This document shows positions 1-10,312 of a DNA stretch of 64,000 bases, in pieces. The notes under the pieces are model-generated. The model did no database searches and was not told the origin of the DNA. It saw only the letters and a list, made by a program, of their open reading frames with translations. Position 1 is the first letter of the stretch; each line of letters begins with the position of its first letter. Source of the DNA: Aphanomyces cochlioides (taxonomy: Eukaryota; Oomycota; Saprolegniomycetes; Saprolegniales; Verrucalvaceae). A program made the translations under genes and the position numbers. The stretch lies in NCBI GenBank assembly GCA_019828595.1, contig JAHQRK010000004.1:1488001-1552000 (forward strand), given 5' to 3'.

Positions 1-400
1 CAAGCGCTTGAGGCTGCAATGTAGTTGTGGCTCAAGACGAAGCCAAGAACGCAGCTACTGCGATCTAGTCGTGGTGCGCGTTGAAGTGAAGCGTTGAGGC
101 CGCGGTCAAGCCGTGGACCAAGCTCAAGGGAGAAGTGAAGCCTAAGATGCTGCGATTAAATCGTGGTTCAAGTCGAAGACCGAGCATGTGTCCACTGGAC
201 ATGGCTTGGGGGGTGATGTGTGCCGTGATCCAGCCGCATCATAGGCTCATCCTCGTGACAGCCGGTGTTGCCGAATGTGAACCGCAGTTTAAGCGACGAA
301 GGCGTATCAAGATGAAGAGCCGCCGGTTTCAAGATGAAGGGTCACCGTTAAACCGACGCGCTCAAGATAGAAGGAAAAGACGTTCAAGTGAAGATTACAC
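1..400. repeat. Degenerate minisatellite, about 45-bp period
   Basis: The first 400 bases keep returning to words such as CTGCGAT, AGTCGTGG, CAAGxxGAAG and GTGAAGC at roughly 40-50 bp spacing, with heavy divergence between units. An open frame crosses it (135-458, +) but its composition simply follows the repeat and it matches no family I know. I read it as a decayed tandem repeat that runs off the left edge. A self dot-plot would settle the period. Confidence 0.35.
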
Positions 401-447
401 TCAAGTAGTTAGTTCATTATCTGCGGCTAACTGCCCAATTCAATCAA

Positions 448-1260
448 TTACGTGTTGACGGGAGGTGTCACTCCCCATTTGATTGTTTGTGGCGGCGGCT
501 TCGCGGAACATACTACAATGACGTTCGTACGGCGCTGCCATTGATCCCAGCAAGTTGTATGTTGACGCGCCTGTAAGTTTTGACGAAGCCTCGTATATTG
601 TGTGGTTGCCGGCCGCCCATCAAACAAGTGACCAGGTCTAATCGTTTGGCAATCATTGAAATACAGCAAATCCGGGGCAATCGTTTGAAAGCTTGTGGCA
701 TCATTTGTGTCGAGCAAAGGCTGCTTCACTGGACTTGTACGGTTGGTGGAAGCAGTTGCGGGGATGAAGATGAGTGCAGAATGCACATTCCTCAATGAAG
801 TCCATGTTGAAGATGTGGATATGGCAAGGTGTGAGGCGACTTCGACATGGATGTGGTCGCGGAATGTGCGTTCCCTGGTTTTTGGTCGTTGTCTAGAGTG
901 TGAATTTGAATATCTTGTGTTAGTATATTTGGTAGTGATTGCTATGTCACTAAAGCGAGGTAGTTCATGGTTGCCATATGCGGATTTGGCATGTTGCGGG
1001 ATACTTGATCGTAGATAAAATCTCATATGCGGATTTCGATGTTTGGCCGACTTTCGATGGGTGTGGGGAAGCTTGCGAAACATTGGTGTGTCGTTGTTCC
1101 AGTTTCCCTTGCTTTAGTAACATTACGATGGACGTCACGAAGAAAAATCAAGCATTTTGAATGAAAAGTCTGAGTGGAATACAGACATAGTCAATAATGC
1201 GAGGTATTTTGTGTTGGGCTGCAATTTGTCATGTGAGATATAATACCCGTGGTAATTCAT
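448..1260 (-). repeat. Dispersed repeat, copy A
   Basis: On the minus strand this stretch shares long blocks with copies B (7530-7990) and C (14205-14700): a TCATTCAAAA/GCTTGATTTT block, AAGCTTCCCCACACCCATC, two AATCCGCATATG blocks about 60 bp apart, a TTTAGTGACATAGC block, and ATCTTCAACATGGAC. A 211-codon frame (448-1083) reads through it but is not clearly a protein. The shared part looks like a promoter plus 5' end of a gene family, or an unclassified transposable element. Confidence 0.55.
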
Positions 1261-1554
1261 ATTGAATGGAGGAGTGGTTTATAGAGGTCAGACCTTCAAA
1301 TTTCATTACTAGTACTATTTGGGCACCCGAACGCGCTTTCACCCCCAAATTCAATACCCGCCATCGCCGCGCACACACCGTCTTCTTCCTACGGACGTGG
1401 CGCAAACACACATGCTCAGGCGTCTCCCAGCAAGCACCACAGCTACTCAGACATCAATCAACACCAAGCGAGTCATAACATAATACAATATGCATTGTGT
1501 GTCTCCAATGGAGGACCCCCCCCCCCGAGTACAACGAATGGGTAACAGCGATAT
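1261..1554. other. Spacer, no gene seen
   Basis: No convincing coding region is visible. It contains a run of 12 cytosines near 1517-1528. Confidence 0.4.
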
Positions 1555-1645
1555 CTACGCGACGTCTTGTCAAACGGACGATTTTTCAAGATCAGTCGAC
1601 GAAGACGCGAAACTGACTTCGGTTTGCTCCCCAAACTCCCTATAT
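1555..1645 (+). pseudogene. Kinesin-stalk-like fragment 1
   Basis: The stretch holds CGTCTTGTCAAACGGACG, followed by TTTTTCAAGATCAGTCGACGA and GGTTTGCTCCCCAAACT. The same words in the same order occur at 8165-8245. The first block is identical over 18 bases to the sense strand of the kinesin gene of this window (minus strand, around 45310-45335). No open frame of useful length remains. I infer a decayed fragment of a kinesin-like or related coiled-coil gene carried in repeat DNA; a common low-complexity origin is the alternative. Confidence 0.35.
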
Positions 1646-2859
1646 TAAGTTGGCCAGGCGTTTGAATACAATGACATCGAGGACTTCCAACGTAATCATA
1701 AACCTTTTGCATTGAGTTCACCTGAAGGGCAATGATATCAAAGGAATTGAGAACTGTGATCACAAGCTCGAGAAATGCAAGTCGCTTCGCTTTGGAAAAG
1801 TGATGAACCATGCAGACACGTGACCCTCTTGGAAGATTCTATGGGGTCTCGAATGACAGCTACACCATCGTAGATGGAAGCAAGAAGGGCTGGTTGTATT
1901 TGTGTTTCTTGAATCGGACTGTCGTCTTGACATTTGCGAGGGTAAGCTCCCATAGTAGTGAGAATGATGAGTGTTATCTTTAACTGTGTGCTCATTCACA
2001 AAACTTTGATGAGAAAGCATGCATGGAGACACGATAGACATCAGTGTGAACCATCTAATCAGGTACTTGGCGCTCTGAATATGGAGCATGCCGTCCTTGG
2101 AAATGGGGCAGCAACCAATTGCGATACTGATTCGATCCTCGTGAACTTGTCAACGATATGGGAGGGATTGCCGCCAACAAAAGATGCCCAAAGGATGTCT
2201 TACCTCCGTGAGCTGAATGGGTTTATCGCAATGTCGAGCCTTGGTGCTGCCCTTTCGCCTCTGCATTGCATCCACAACTCAGGCACAACTTATGGTCGAG
2301 ACGGAGGTCCGAGCTACCGCAGTAAAAACATGTTAATCGCCACGAGGAAGGACGCTATAGGTGTGCATCAACCTGTCCTGCGTAGAATTGAAAGGCTTAC
2401 TGCCACGTTGCTTTCATTAAATTAGAAGGAGCTGTTTTTACTAGGTAGAGAGGCGAACAAGAAGTGCTGGACAGGAGATTTGTAACCGTCGTAAAACGAT
2501 CGGAGAGAAATGGCATTTTGAAATTAGACAGCACCAAGCTCTCACGACGTCTCAGGTGCGACGCTGCGAAGCTCTCCACACCCAAGAAGACAATTTCCAA
2601 GGGATCGCTTCATGTAATGACCGCGTCTTCTTTACCAAGGCCAAGAGAACAGCGTGAGAGAACAAGAGTGCTTCATGGATGGCAACAAAGTGACACATCT
2701 TACGGAGTCAAGTTCTTCCCGAAACGACTTCCTCTAACTGGGCGATTTGCTCTCAAGGTTATGTCGGCCCATGCATGGACAAGTTATCCAAGACAGTATT
2801 GTTGGCTCCTTGAATCCTCCTTGCAATGACAACCGGTCGAAAAATGAAAGCAAGAGAAC
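1646..2859. other. 1.2-kb stretch without a recognisable gene
   Basis: Several open frames of 60-155 codons cross this stretch on both strands, but none has an intron pattern, a family signature or a consistent codon bias. It may contain decayed gene fragments. I do not call a gene here. Confidence 0.4.
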
Positions 2860-3175
2860 AAGTCAAGATATCCCCCGACGAAATATCTGGACAAAATAAA
2901 CGAACGAAATATCCAGACAAAATACACGAACGAAATATTTGGACGAAATATCTGGACGAAATACACGAACGAAATATTTGGACAAAATAGTTGTAAGAAA
3001 TATCTGGACGAAATATCTAGGTGAAATAGCTGGTCAAGGTACTCGGTCGAAATAAACAGACGAAATAGATGGACGAGACGAACGGACGGAATTTACGAAA
3101 GAAATGGCTGGACGAATTATACGAGCGAAACGATGCGGATAAAATAACTGGACAAAATACCTGATCAAAATAGAC
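2860..3175. repeat. Short-unit array (GGACGAAATATC type)
   Basis: About twenty imperfect repeats of the form CGAAATATCTGGACGAAATA, spaced 10-14 bp, run through this stretch. The array has the same word family, in opposite orientation, as the array at 15404-15850, and its core (ATCYGGAC) resembles the ATCCGGAT motif seen in several promoters of this window. No gene. Confidence 0.6.
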
Positions 3176-3219
3176 AGCGAGGCTGACTCTAGGTGGGGTT
3201 GTTGCAAATTAGTACCCTA

Positions 3220-4420
3220 TCTATCTACTACTTATATAAAAGGGAAAGAAAATCTGTGTGTCTGTGCACACTCAAAATGTCCGTCCGCTCTACCACCATC
3301 CACTGGACAAATCTACCCTCCTTTTCCTGTTTTAGGTTCTACACTCAAAAGTTGCCTTTTTCAAGTATACTACTCTCCTCACTACACTTGATAGTTGTAT
3401 GTACTCATCGTAATAAAATAATTAAATAAAATGAGAGCTCTCGCGAGAGTCCAGAAAAGTCTGTTGATTGGACAATAAAGTGCATTTTTAGATTTTGAGG
3501 AGGGGTGACAACTTGAACGACATGATTTTATGAGTTTTGGAGAAATATTATTTGGATTTAACTCCGTCGTCATGTCAACCATCCTACTGAATCAACTTCA
3601 GGGGCACGGATGACGCTCAGCTCAAATCAGCAATATGGTCAATCGAACACGAAAAAAACGTTGTGTTTTGCTGTAGTTAGGGCTCCAGTGCGCTGAAGTT
3701 GGTAGTTGCTGTAGGAATAGTCGAATTCTACATTAGGTGAACGTGCACAACACCATGCAAGCTAGATTGGCGATTTAGTTCATGTCGTTCTACGCCAAAC
3801 AAAATCATCGAATAAGCTATGTAAAGTCACCGCTACACACTTTAGCGAGAATTGTGAACACAAAATAAATCAATCGTGTCAAGGTCAAATATCCTTGCAC
3901 TCGCCCGAGAGAAGCCGGGTAAAGGCACTGCATTAAAACATCGTTTCGAGGTACCATTTCTACTGAAGAATGAAAACAGCTGCATGCGCAATGATCACAC
4001 CAAAATAGATTTTGTAGTCGCGTCAGATGAACACTGGGAACGAATGTACAAACGCTACATTAAGCTTGGATGAGCTCCAGATTATTCTTAGTTCAACTTA
4101 GCAGTTTGATTAAACGAATGAAAGCGACTGTAAAATTAAAGTGGTGTTTTGAGGCAGTTGACACTGCAGTGCGCTTTAGTTAGTGCTGCTTCAGGCTTAG
4201 TCGAAATCTATATTAGGCTAAAGTACACGCTACCATACGGTTAATCCCAGGCCGGATAAGGCTTAGATGGCCGATTTGTCAGTGTTGTTCTCCGCTTAAT
4301 AGCATCATGAATTAACGCGTGAAGTCAGCGCTATAGAATTAACGACGCCGGTGACAACAATGCCACGTCGACTATCTTACACGAGCTCGAGCCCGAGCGA
4401 AGCCGGGTCAAAGACACTAG
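3220..4420 (+). mobile_element. Helitron-like element 1
   Basis: The 5' end reads TCTATCTACTACTTATATAA after an A, followed by a GTGTGTCTGTG block. The 3' end has a small GC-rich hairpin (GCCCGAGCGAAGCCGGGT) followed by AAAGACACTAG. The TC start and CTAG end, 3' hairpin, lack of terminal inverted repeats and A/T flank are the known marks of Helitrons. A degenerate copy of the hairpin (3903-3921) and two diverged copies of about 290 bp (3650-3930 and 4135-4420) show nested or tandem 3' halves. No helicase frame is present, so this is a non-autonomous copy. Confidence 0.5.
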
Positions 4421-5176
4421 TCTATATACTTAAAGGTGAAAGTCTGTTTGTGTGTCTGTGTACTTTCCGGTGTCCGTCCGGTAGCGCCAAATACATTGGA
4501 CAAAACAAACCCTATTTTTCGATCTTCAAATATTCAATGGACAAAATGTTGACTTTCAACCAACCAGTAGCATTCCAGCAGACCAATTTTGGGATGGTCG
4601 TCATCCGTCGTCAGATTACAATTGTTATAACAGGAGGGGTGATTTTGTCACGACGAAATACTTTACAGGTCAGGTTTAATCAATACTAACTTCGATTGGT
4701 CGTCGTGTAAACCATCCCATGCCAAGGAGGGGTGAGTGTATACTCTCCTGGGGAAATCCATAGGGGAAGGTTTGGCAAATGATGGGAGGAATTTTGAAGG
4801 AGTGCGGGCAAACATCACATGAAAAGAGTACGTTAGGCTTAGCTCGAAATGTATATAGACTCGCCGGGAAAAGCTTGGAGAGATTGCTGTTGCTTTGTCC
4901 ATATTCAGCGTATATAGAAATCCATTTATATCCTCTAAACATCCTGGGAAAAATAGTAAGCTCTCGCAATACTATCTGAGATATCTCAGAAAGCGTATTC
5001 TGTGCTGTCTCAAAACCCCGGCGAAGGCTAGGTACGGATTAAGAATAGGCAACAGAGACTCCCCAGCGGGACTCAGCTATGAATACAAACCGTAAGCTAG
5101 AATTTATTCTTCTAGCATTTCTTTCACCTACCAACAAACACTTCAAACCCCGGGCGAAGCCGGGTAGCTCAGCTAG
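4421..5176 (+). mobile_element. Helitron-like element 2, directly abutting element 1
   Basis: It starts with TCTATATACTTAAAGG immediately after the CTAG of element 1, carries the same TGTGTGTCTGTG block (around 4451), and ends with the hairpin CCCCGGGCGAAGCCGGG followed by TAGCTCAGCTAG (5147-5176). A weaker hairpin copy lies at about 5016-5034. No Rep/helicase coding region is seen. Non-autonomous Helitron-like element, by inference from its ends. Confidence 0.5.
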
Positions 5177-5190
5177 TAAACTTGAAATCT

Positions 5191-6802
5191 TACTAAATGG
5201 TCACAATAAATATTTCGATTGCAAAATGGTCACTAAATTTGAGTTTCCAGATAATTATTTTGCTCTGTTTCAAAATGGTCCTTCATCCAAAGTGTACACA
5301 CCCTTGGTCCCATTTACTATTCTACTTGCCAGCTGAAGCAGAGTAATATATTTTGTTTCAACTTCGACACCGCCTCCATCACTTTCTCCTTCTGTAAACA
5401 CTGGATAAGTGCAGAAGATCCTCAATTATATTCCAACAAACAGCTTAAGAAAATTTCATGGAACAAGGTTCCGACTGGCCATCATCTCGATGTGTAGTTC
5501 AATCAACAAGTCTAAGTCTATAAAGACAACGAATATTCTTGATAGATGATCGAATCAGAGGACACATCTCTGTGATGTTTTGGATTAACTGTCGGTTGAG
5601 GGCGTTTGTCTCTTGTTTATATTCTCTGGCTATGATGTGATGGGTTCTAACTGGGTCAAATTTCGTATTCTCACTTGTGAATTGGACCTCACCTTTCTCT
5701 ATGTCTTATTCTGCTGTGCTATCCCATAAATTAGAGGCAGAATTGAGCAGTGAGAAAGCACTAAATTCGTGCCAATTTCAAATTAGAGCACAATAACTCA
5801 ACAAAGTCACAGCTAATCATATATAGCTAGAGACACGCCAATATCAGTCATCTTCATCAAACTGGTACATCACATTGACAACCACCTTCAATAGTCATCT
5901 TTTCCCTCTTAAAATGTTTGACAGCGCAATGCTGTCATGCATCAGGAATCCCTGCATAGGTCTGTTTGCTAAGTAGTTAAAGGGAATATAATTTTGCTGA
6001 AATATGACAACGAGCCAATTTATTGGCATATTCCTCTCGGGTTGTGCATTTTGAACATACTTGTGCTGCCAATGAGTCTAAGTCTATCAACAAGACGAAA
6101 GGACAATACAAAGTAGTTAATGTATTAGGATTTACTGACGTCGTAGAGTTGTCTACATTCTCTTGCTACAGTGTACTATGTGATGGCTTTATGTCCTCAC
6201 TTGTGAACCGGCCTGGAACTGAGCCGTTAGTCTCTGCCCTGGTCTGCCTGTGCTGTCCAGTGAGTAGACAATGTGAATAGCACATTCAAACTAGAGCTAA
6301 GATGAAAGGATGAGTCAAGCCAACACACAAGTGAGGACATAAAGCCATGTCATCCTTGCCAGAAATACACACGACTTTTTATCATCCTCATTTAGTTGAA
6401 ATTATCGTGTGATACTGCCCTTCTGTTCCATCAGTTAGCTATGACCTGTGTCCCTTAATACACTTAGACTCATTAAAGTGTGATCTAGTCGTCTGTAATA
6501 AACTGTTGTAAGATATTCAACGATTAACCAAGATTGATGTTGATATTGATTATTGACTCCAAAATTTCTCCAGACTACATGCAGAAAATGGACCTCGTCG
6601 ACAACAAGTGTCGTAGTTTCAAAGTGACAGTGATAGCTTAAATCACTCGAATGCACAAGAGCTTTCCCCAAAAGAGTCCCTACTTCAGGTAAGTTAGCCC
6701 CTAAAAGACCTCAGCTTAAGATCGCATTCAACTGATTGTGTTGCATATTATCCGGAGGGATACTGAATTGTAATACAAAAAACTTATAGTGACCATTTAG
6801 TA
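5191..6802. repeat. Region bounded by a 14-bp inverted repeat
   Basis: TACTAAATGGTCAC (5191-5204) and its exact reverse complement (6789-6802) enclose 1.6 kb of non-coding DNA. Inside, words such as CTAAGTCTAT and TCACTTGTGAA recur near 5510/6075 and 5660/6195, suggesting an internal diverged duplication. No transposase is visible. It may be a decayed DNA transposon or chance; no gene is called. Confidence 0.3.
6182..6350. repeat. Inverted repeat with about 25-bp arms
   Basis: GGCTTTATGTCCTCACTTGTG (6185-6205) returns as its reverse complement at about 6327-6347, leaving a loop of roughly 120 bp. It lies inside the 5191-6802 region and supports a transposon-remnant origin. Confidence 0.5.
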
Positions 6803-7529
6803 ACACGAGGTACCAAATAGTAATACAATACATTTATGGGGCACCAAATAGTAACAACCCCGACTCTAGGTCGAGCAACATGTTTGGACGGTCGAACAAG
6901 TCGCTCGAAATTAACTGACATGGAAACTGCATATCGTCGGGGTATTTTGTCGATGGACAATGCTCACTAGAATCACGAGCCAGTGCATCTGCGGCGAGTT
7001 GTGTTTGCTTCGCACAACAGCAGTTTTTCGATAGCTTCGCGTCGGATTCATTTCATCACGACGCCATCAGAGAACCTCGGCCAGAGAACTCGTCGGGGGT
7101 TGTTCGCTGTCCTCGTTGGGCTCGAGATAGTTGCAGTTTTTGCCCAAATGATCAGTGTGAGGGAGACTCGACTAAACCCGTTTATTGTCCATGAATGTCG
7201 TTCGAGCAATTCTCAGCACAAGCAATCCATGGCAGAATGTTGCCCGAAAGACAGGAGTTCGATGGAGGAGAGAAGTTGTGAACAATACCCTCATCTTTTC
7301 ATTGCTGATGCAAGATGTCATCGACATCGAAACGATGAGGGTATCGCACGGTTTTCCTTGAGCATAGTAGCATGCTTTTGCACATTCATTGAGTCCTCTC
7401 TCCTCTGCTACCTCTCTCCTTTGCTATTGATACATGATGCTCGTGTTACTGCCGAACTGCTTTTTTCCATGAATGAGGATTTCTAAGGCTCGTATCGCAA
7501 AATTCAACCTGGCGTCGAAGTAATAAAAC
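6803..7529. other. Spacer, no gene supported
   Basis: Short words ACCAAATAGTAA recur at 6811-6857. An open frame of 167 codons (6983-7486, +) has no family resemblance and sits among repeats. A 10-bp hairpin (TACCCTCATC / GATGAGGGTA) lies near 7288-7344. Confidence 0.35.
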
Positions 7530-7990
7530 ATTACAACACGAAATACCTCGCGTTAGTGACAATGTTCGTATTCCACACAGGCGTTTCATTCAAAAGGCTT
7601 GATTTTCCCTCGTCGTCTCCCTCCTGATGTCACTAACGCAAGGGAAACCGATCCAACCACACGTGAATATATCGCAAGCTTCCCCACACCCATCGAAAGC
7701 CGAAATCCGCATATGGGGGGTTATCTACGATCATGTATCGCGCAACCTGCCAAATCCGCATATGGGAACCAACGACTACCTGGGTTTAGTGACATAGCTA
7801 TGGCAGTCCTATTATATGTTGAAGACGCGCGCAAACCTTGCCTCGTCCACATCTTCAACATGGACGTCGTCGCCGCAGTCCAAACTCTATTCCATGCCGC
7901 ATTCTTGCCTCGAGCTTCTCAACCTTTCAGGTACGTTCAAGCCTCATGCATTATCCACCGTCCTTTGACACGACGTAGGTGCAACTCCAT
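7530..7990 (+). repeat. Dispersed repeat, copy B
   Basis: Shares with copy A a long colinear stretch starting at the CGAAATACCTCGCGTTAGTGAC block and with copy C the GGCTTGATTTTCCCTCGTC, TGATGTCACTAACGCAAGGG, two AATCCGCATATGGG blocks and ATCTTCAACATGGACGTC. A short frame begins MPHS (ATG at 7894) and runs into a CAGGTACGT splice-donor-like site, as in copy C. Probably the promoter and first exon of a repeated gene family, now decayed. Confidence 0.55.
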
Positions 7991-8084
7991 CTCGAAGGCG
8001 TTGTTGCGGCATGCCACAAGAAGATCCGCTCGGCCGAATGGATAGGAATATTCGTCGCGTGTATTGTTATCAGTCTCAAGTCGA

Positions 8085-8245
8085 TGCGCCCAAGGAGATC
8101 AACGTCACGATTAGCGCAGCTGCGCTCGTCGAAGGATCGCAAGAGTCGTTGGAGTATGCAGCTCTCAGGAAACGTCTCGTTAAACGGACGCTTTTCAAGT
8201 TCAGTCGACGACAACGAGAGTCAAGACGGTTTGCTCCCCAAACTT
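8085..8245 (+). pseudogene. Kinesin-stalk-like fragment 2
   Basis: This aligns by eye with the sense strand of the kinesin stalk region (45285-45405, minus). In order it shows GCTGCGCT, GTCxAAG, TCGCAA, GAGTCxTTGGAG, AGCTCTC, AGGAAACGTCT, AAACGGACG, then CAAGACGG, with small gaps of about 5 and 11 bp. Reading frame is lost. The 3' part is shared with fragment 1. It lies just inside the left flank of the copia element, directly after repeat copy B. Confidence 0.45.
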
Positions 8246-8333
8246 TTTGCAGCGTTTAACCCTCGGCATCTTTGTAGATATCGTTGCTGTCCATCCGTTG
8301 ACCTCTGGGGTTCTCTGGGGGTCATGAAACCCT

Positions 8334-8338
8334 CGTAG
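8334..8338. repeat. Target-site duplication, left (CGTAG)
   Basis: CGTAG immediately precedes the TG that opens the left LTR; the same five bases follow the CA that closes the right LTR (13865-13869). Five bp is the usual size for Ty1/copia elements. Confidence 0.8.
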
Positions 8339-8682
8339 TGTCAATCAACAGCAGCGGGGAAACCGTAGGACACACAAGTAAGGTGGCTCAACCGGGGTAG
8401 ATTAGAAAGTAAACTTATACGACCCACATAATATCATAGCCAATTGGTGGTGGCAACCGTCTTTACGGTTGCCTTCTCACAACCATGCATTCATTAAATA
8501 CATAGAGCAAGTTAAAGCTGGCCAACGACACGCATCATCTCTATGATGTGTGCCGTTTGCCAATTGAATTGGGCTGAGGGTCGTGCTAGACGATCCTCAG
8601 CCGGTTACCCATAAGCCATGGGCTCTTTACACGATCATCTATGTTAACTGACATGGATAACCTTCCCTATTGAGTTTCGTTA
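8339..8682 (-). repeat. 3' LTR (344 bp, shortened)
   Basis: Starts with TGTCAATCAACA on the plus strand and matches the right LTR with three substitutions. It lacks the last 39 bp that the right LTR has, next to the polypurine-like AAAATGGGAGA of the element. It contains several perfect or near-perfect stem-loops, for example GGCAACCGT-CTTT-ACGGTTGCC (8452-8473) and GCTGAGGGTCGT..ACGATCCTCAGC (8573-8601). Confidence 0.9.
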
Positions 8683-10312
8683 GAGATCTCCCATTTTAGA
8701 TCTTAGATAAGCAAACTGTTGTTTAGCTAGAGGTTTTGTTAGGATATCAGCTATCATTTCCTTTGTAGGACAATATTTAAGATCTATTTTCTTCTCTTCA
8801 AATAGATCTCTAGTAAATGGATGTCTGATATCAACATGCTTAGTGCCTTTGTGGTTTCCTGGGTTCTTAACACAGGCGATTGCGGCTTTGCTGTCACACC
8901 ATACACTGATGGGGCGTTTTAATGCCATTCCCATTTCAGTTAGTAGGGATAAATCCATTCACACTCTTTACAGCCCTCACTTAGGGCTGTTAATTCTGAC
9001 TCTGCAGTAGAAAGAGCTATACAATCTGCTTCGAACTTGCCCAGCAGACACAAATCCCAGCCATCCGGATAAGATAACCGGTGACGGATTTACGATCTTT
9101 AGTTTGACTCGCGAAAGAGGCGTCTGTAAACACATCGTACGCTACTCGTTCGGCGTCGCCGCTTAAGTAGATACCATATGTAGACGTTCCTTTCAAGTAT
9201 CTCAGGATCCTCAAGGCCGCTAGCCAATGTGTTTCATTATAACAGGACAGAAATCGACTTAAATCTCTTACTGCATTTGCTATATCAGGTCTGGTACCTC
9301 TAACCAGATACTGTAAGGATCCTATTAGTCCCCTAAAGTCAAAAGGTTGAGACTCCATCTCCTCCTTAGACATATTGCTTTCAGCTTTAAGCTCTAAACC
9401 GACAACCTGGGGTGTCGTTACAGGGATGCAATCTTTTATCCCGTACTTCTCAAGGAGGTCAGTGATGTACCGATATTGGGAAATCGTCATGATTTTGTTT
9501 TGACGGTCACGTTTAACCTCCATTTTCAGGAGAAAGTTGATATCACCTAGGTCTTTCATTTTAAACCTGGCAGATAATTCACGTTTTATCCATCTCATGC
9601 TTTCCATAATTGGAGATACTATTGTGATGTCATCAACGTACACAACTAATATAACCCAATCTTGATTTTGTGCGTTAAACACATCCTTTAATTCTCCCAC
9701 TTTTTGTACGTAAATTTATATGCAATACTCTTTATAGCAACGGACAAAACCCATGCCAGTTAGAAAGGTGTGTAGGACATTATACCATATACGAGGAGCC
9801 TGGCGCAGGCCATATAAGCTCTTTCGTAGTTTAAGCACCTTGGTGCCGTCAATGATAAAGCCTTGCGGCTGTCGCATATATATCACCTCGTCAAGAGATC
9901 CGTTCAGAAAGGCGGTAACTACATCCATCTGGTGGCACTCCACATTAAGGATAGTAGTGATCGTTAATACAAGACGAAGTGACTCGTATCGTGCTACTGG
10001 AGAGTATATCTTATCACAGTCTATTTGTAGCTGTTGGTGGCAACCTTGGGCCACTAATCTAGCTTTATAACGATCAAGTTGGCCATTAGCCAGATATTTT
10101 AGACGAAATACCCAATGGCACGGAAGGGCTTTTTGACCATGTGGAAGATCTGATAACTCCCATGTTTCGTCCTCGAGTAATGCATTGTACTCTGAGTCAA
10201 GTGCATCACGCCAGTTGGTAGAGTCAGGACTCTGCATCGCAGCTCTGTAGGAACTGGGAACTTTATGAACACTTTGTTCAGGAAAGATAGACTTTAGGAA
10301 ATACTTTATCAA
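8680..10312 (-). pseudogene. Copia reverse transcriptase and RNase H (broken)
   Basis: The reverse transcriptase is recognised by WVFRLK, DVVTAFLNG, SLYGLRQAPRIWY and the catalytic YVDD (around 9630); the RNase H by FTDASFA, ALSTAESE, WCDSKAAI and KHVDIR. A TAA at 9716-9718 interrupts the frame between the two RT halves while the frame itself continues. Two single-base shifts near 9017 and 8957 split the RNase H. The last stop codon overlaps the LTR edge. Function in an intact copy: copying element RNA into DNA. Confidence 0.9.

Noticed and set aside
1517..1528. Run of 12 cytosines
   Set aside because: A simple homopolymer; possibly also an assembly artefact. No function inferred.
6983..7486. 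167-codon open frame among repeats
   Set aside because: No family marks, no intron evidence, and composition unlike the real genes of the window.
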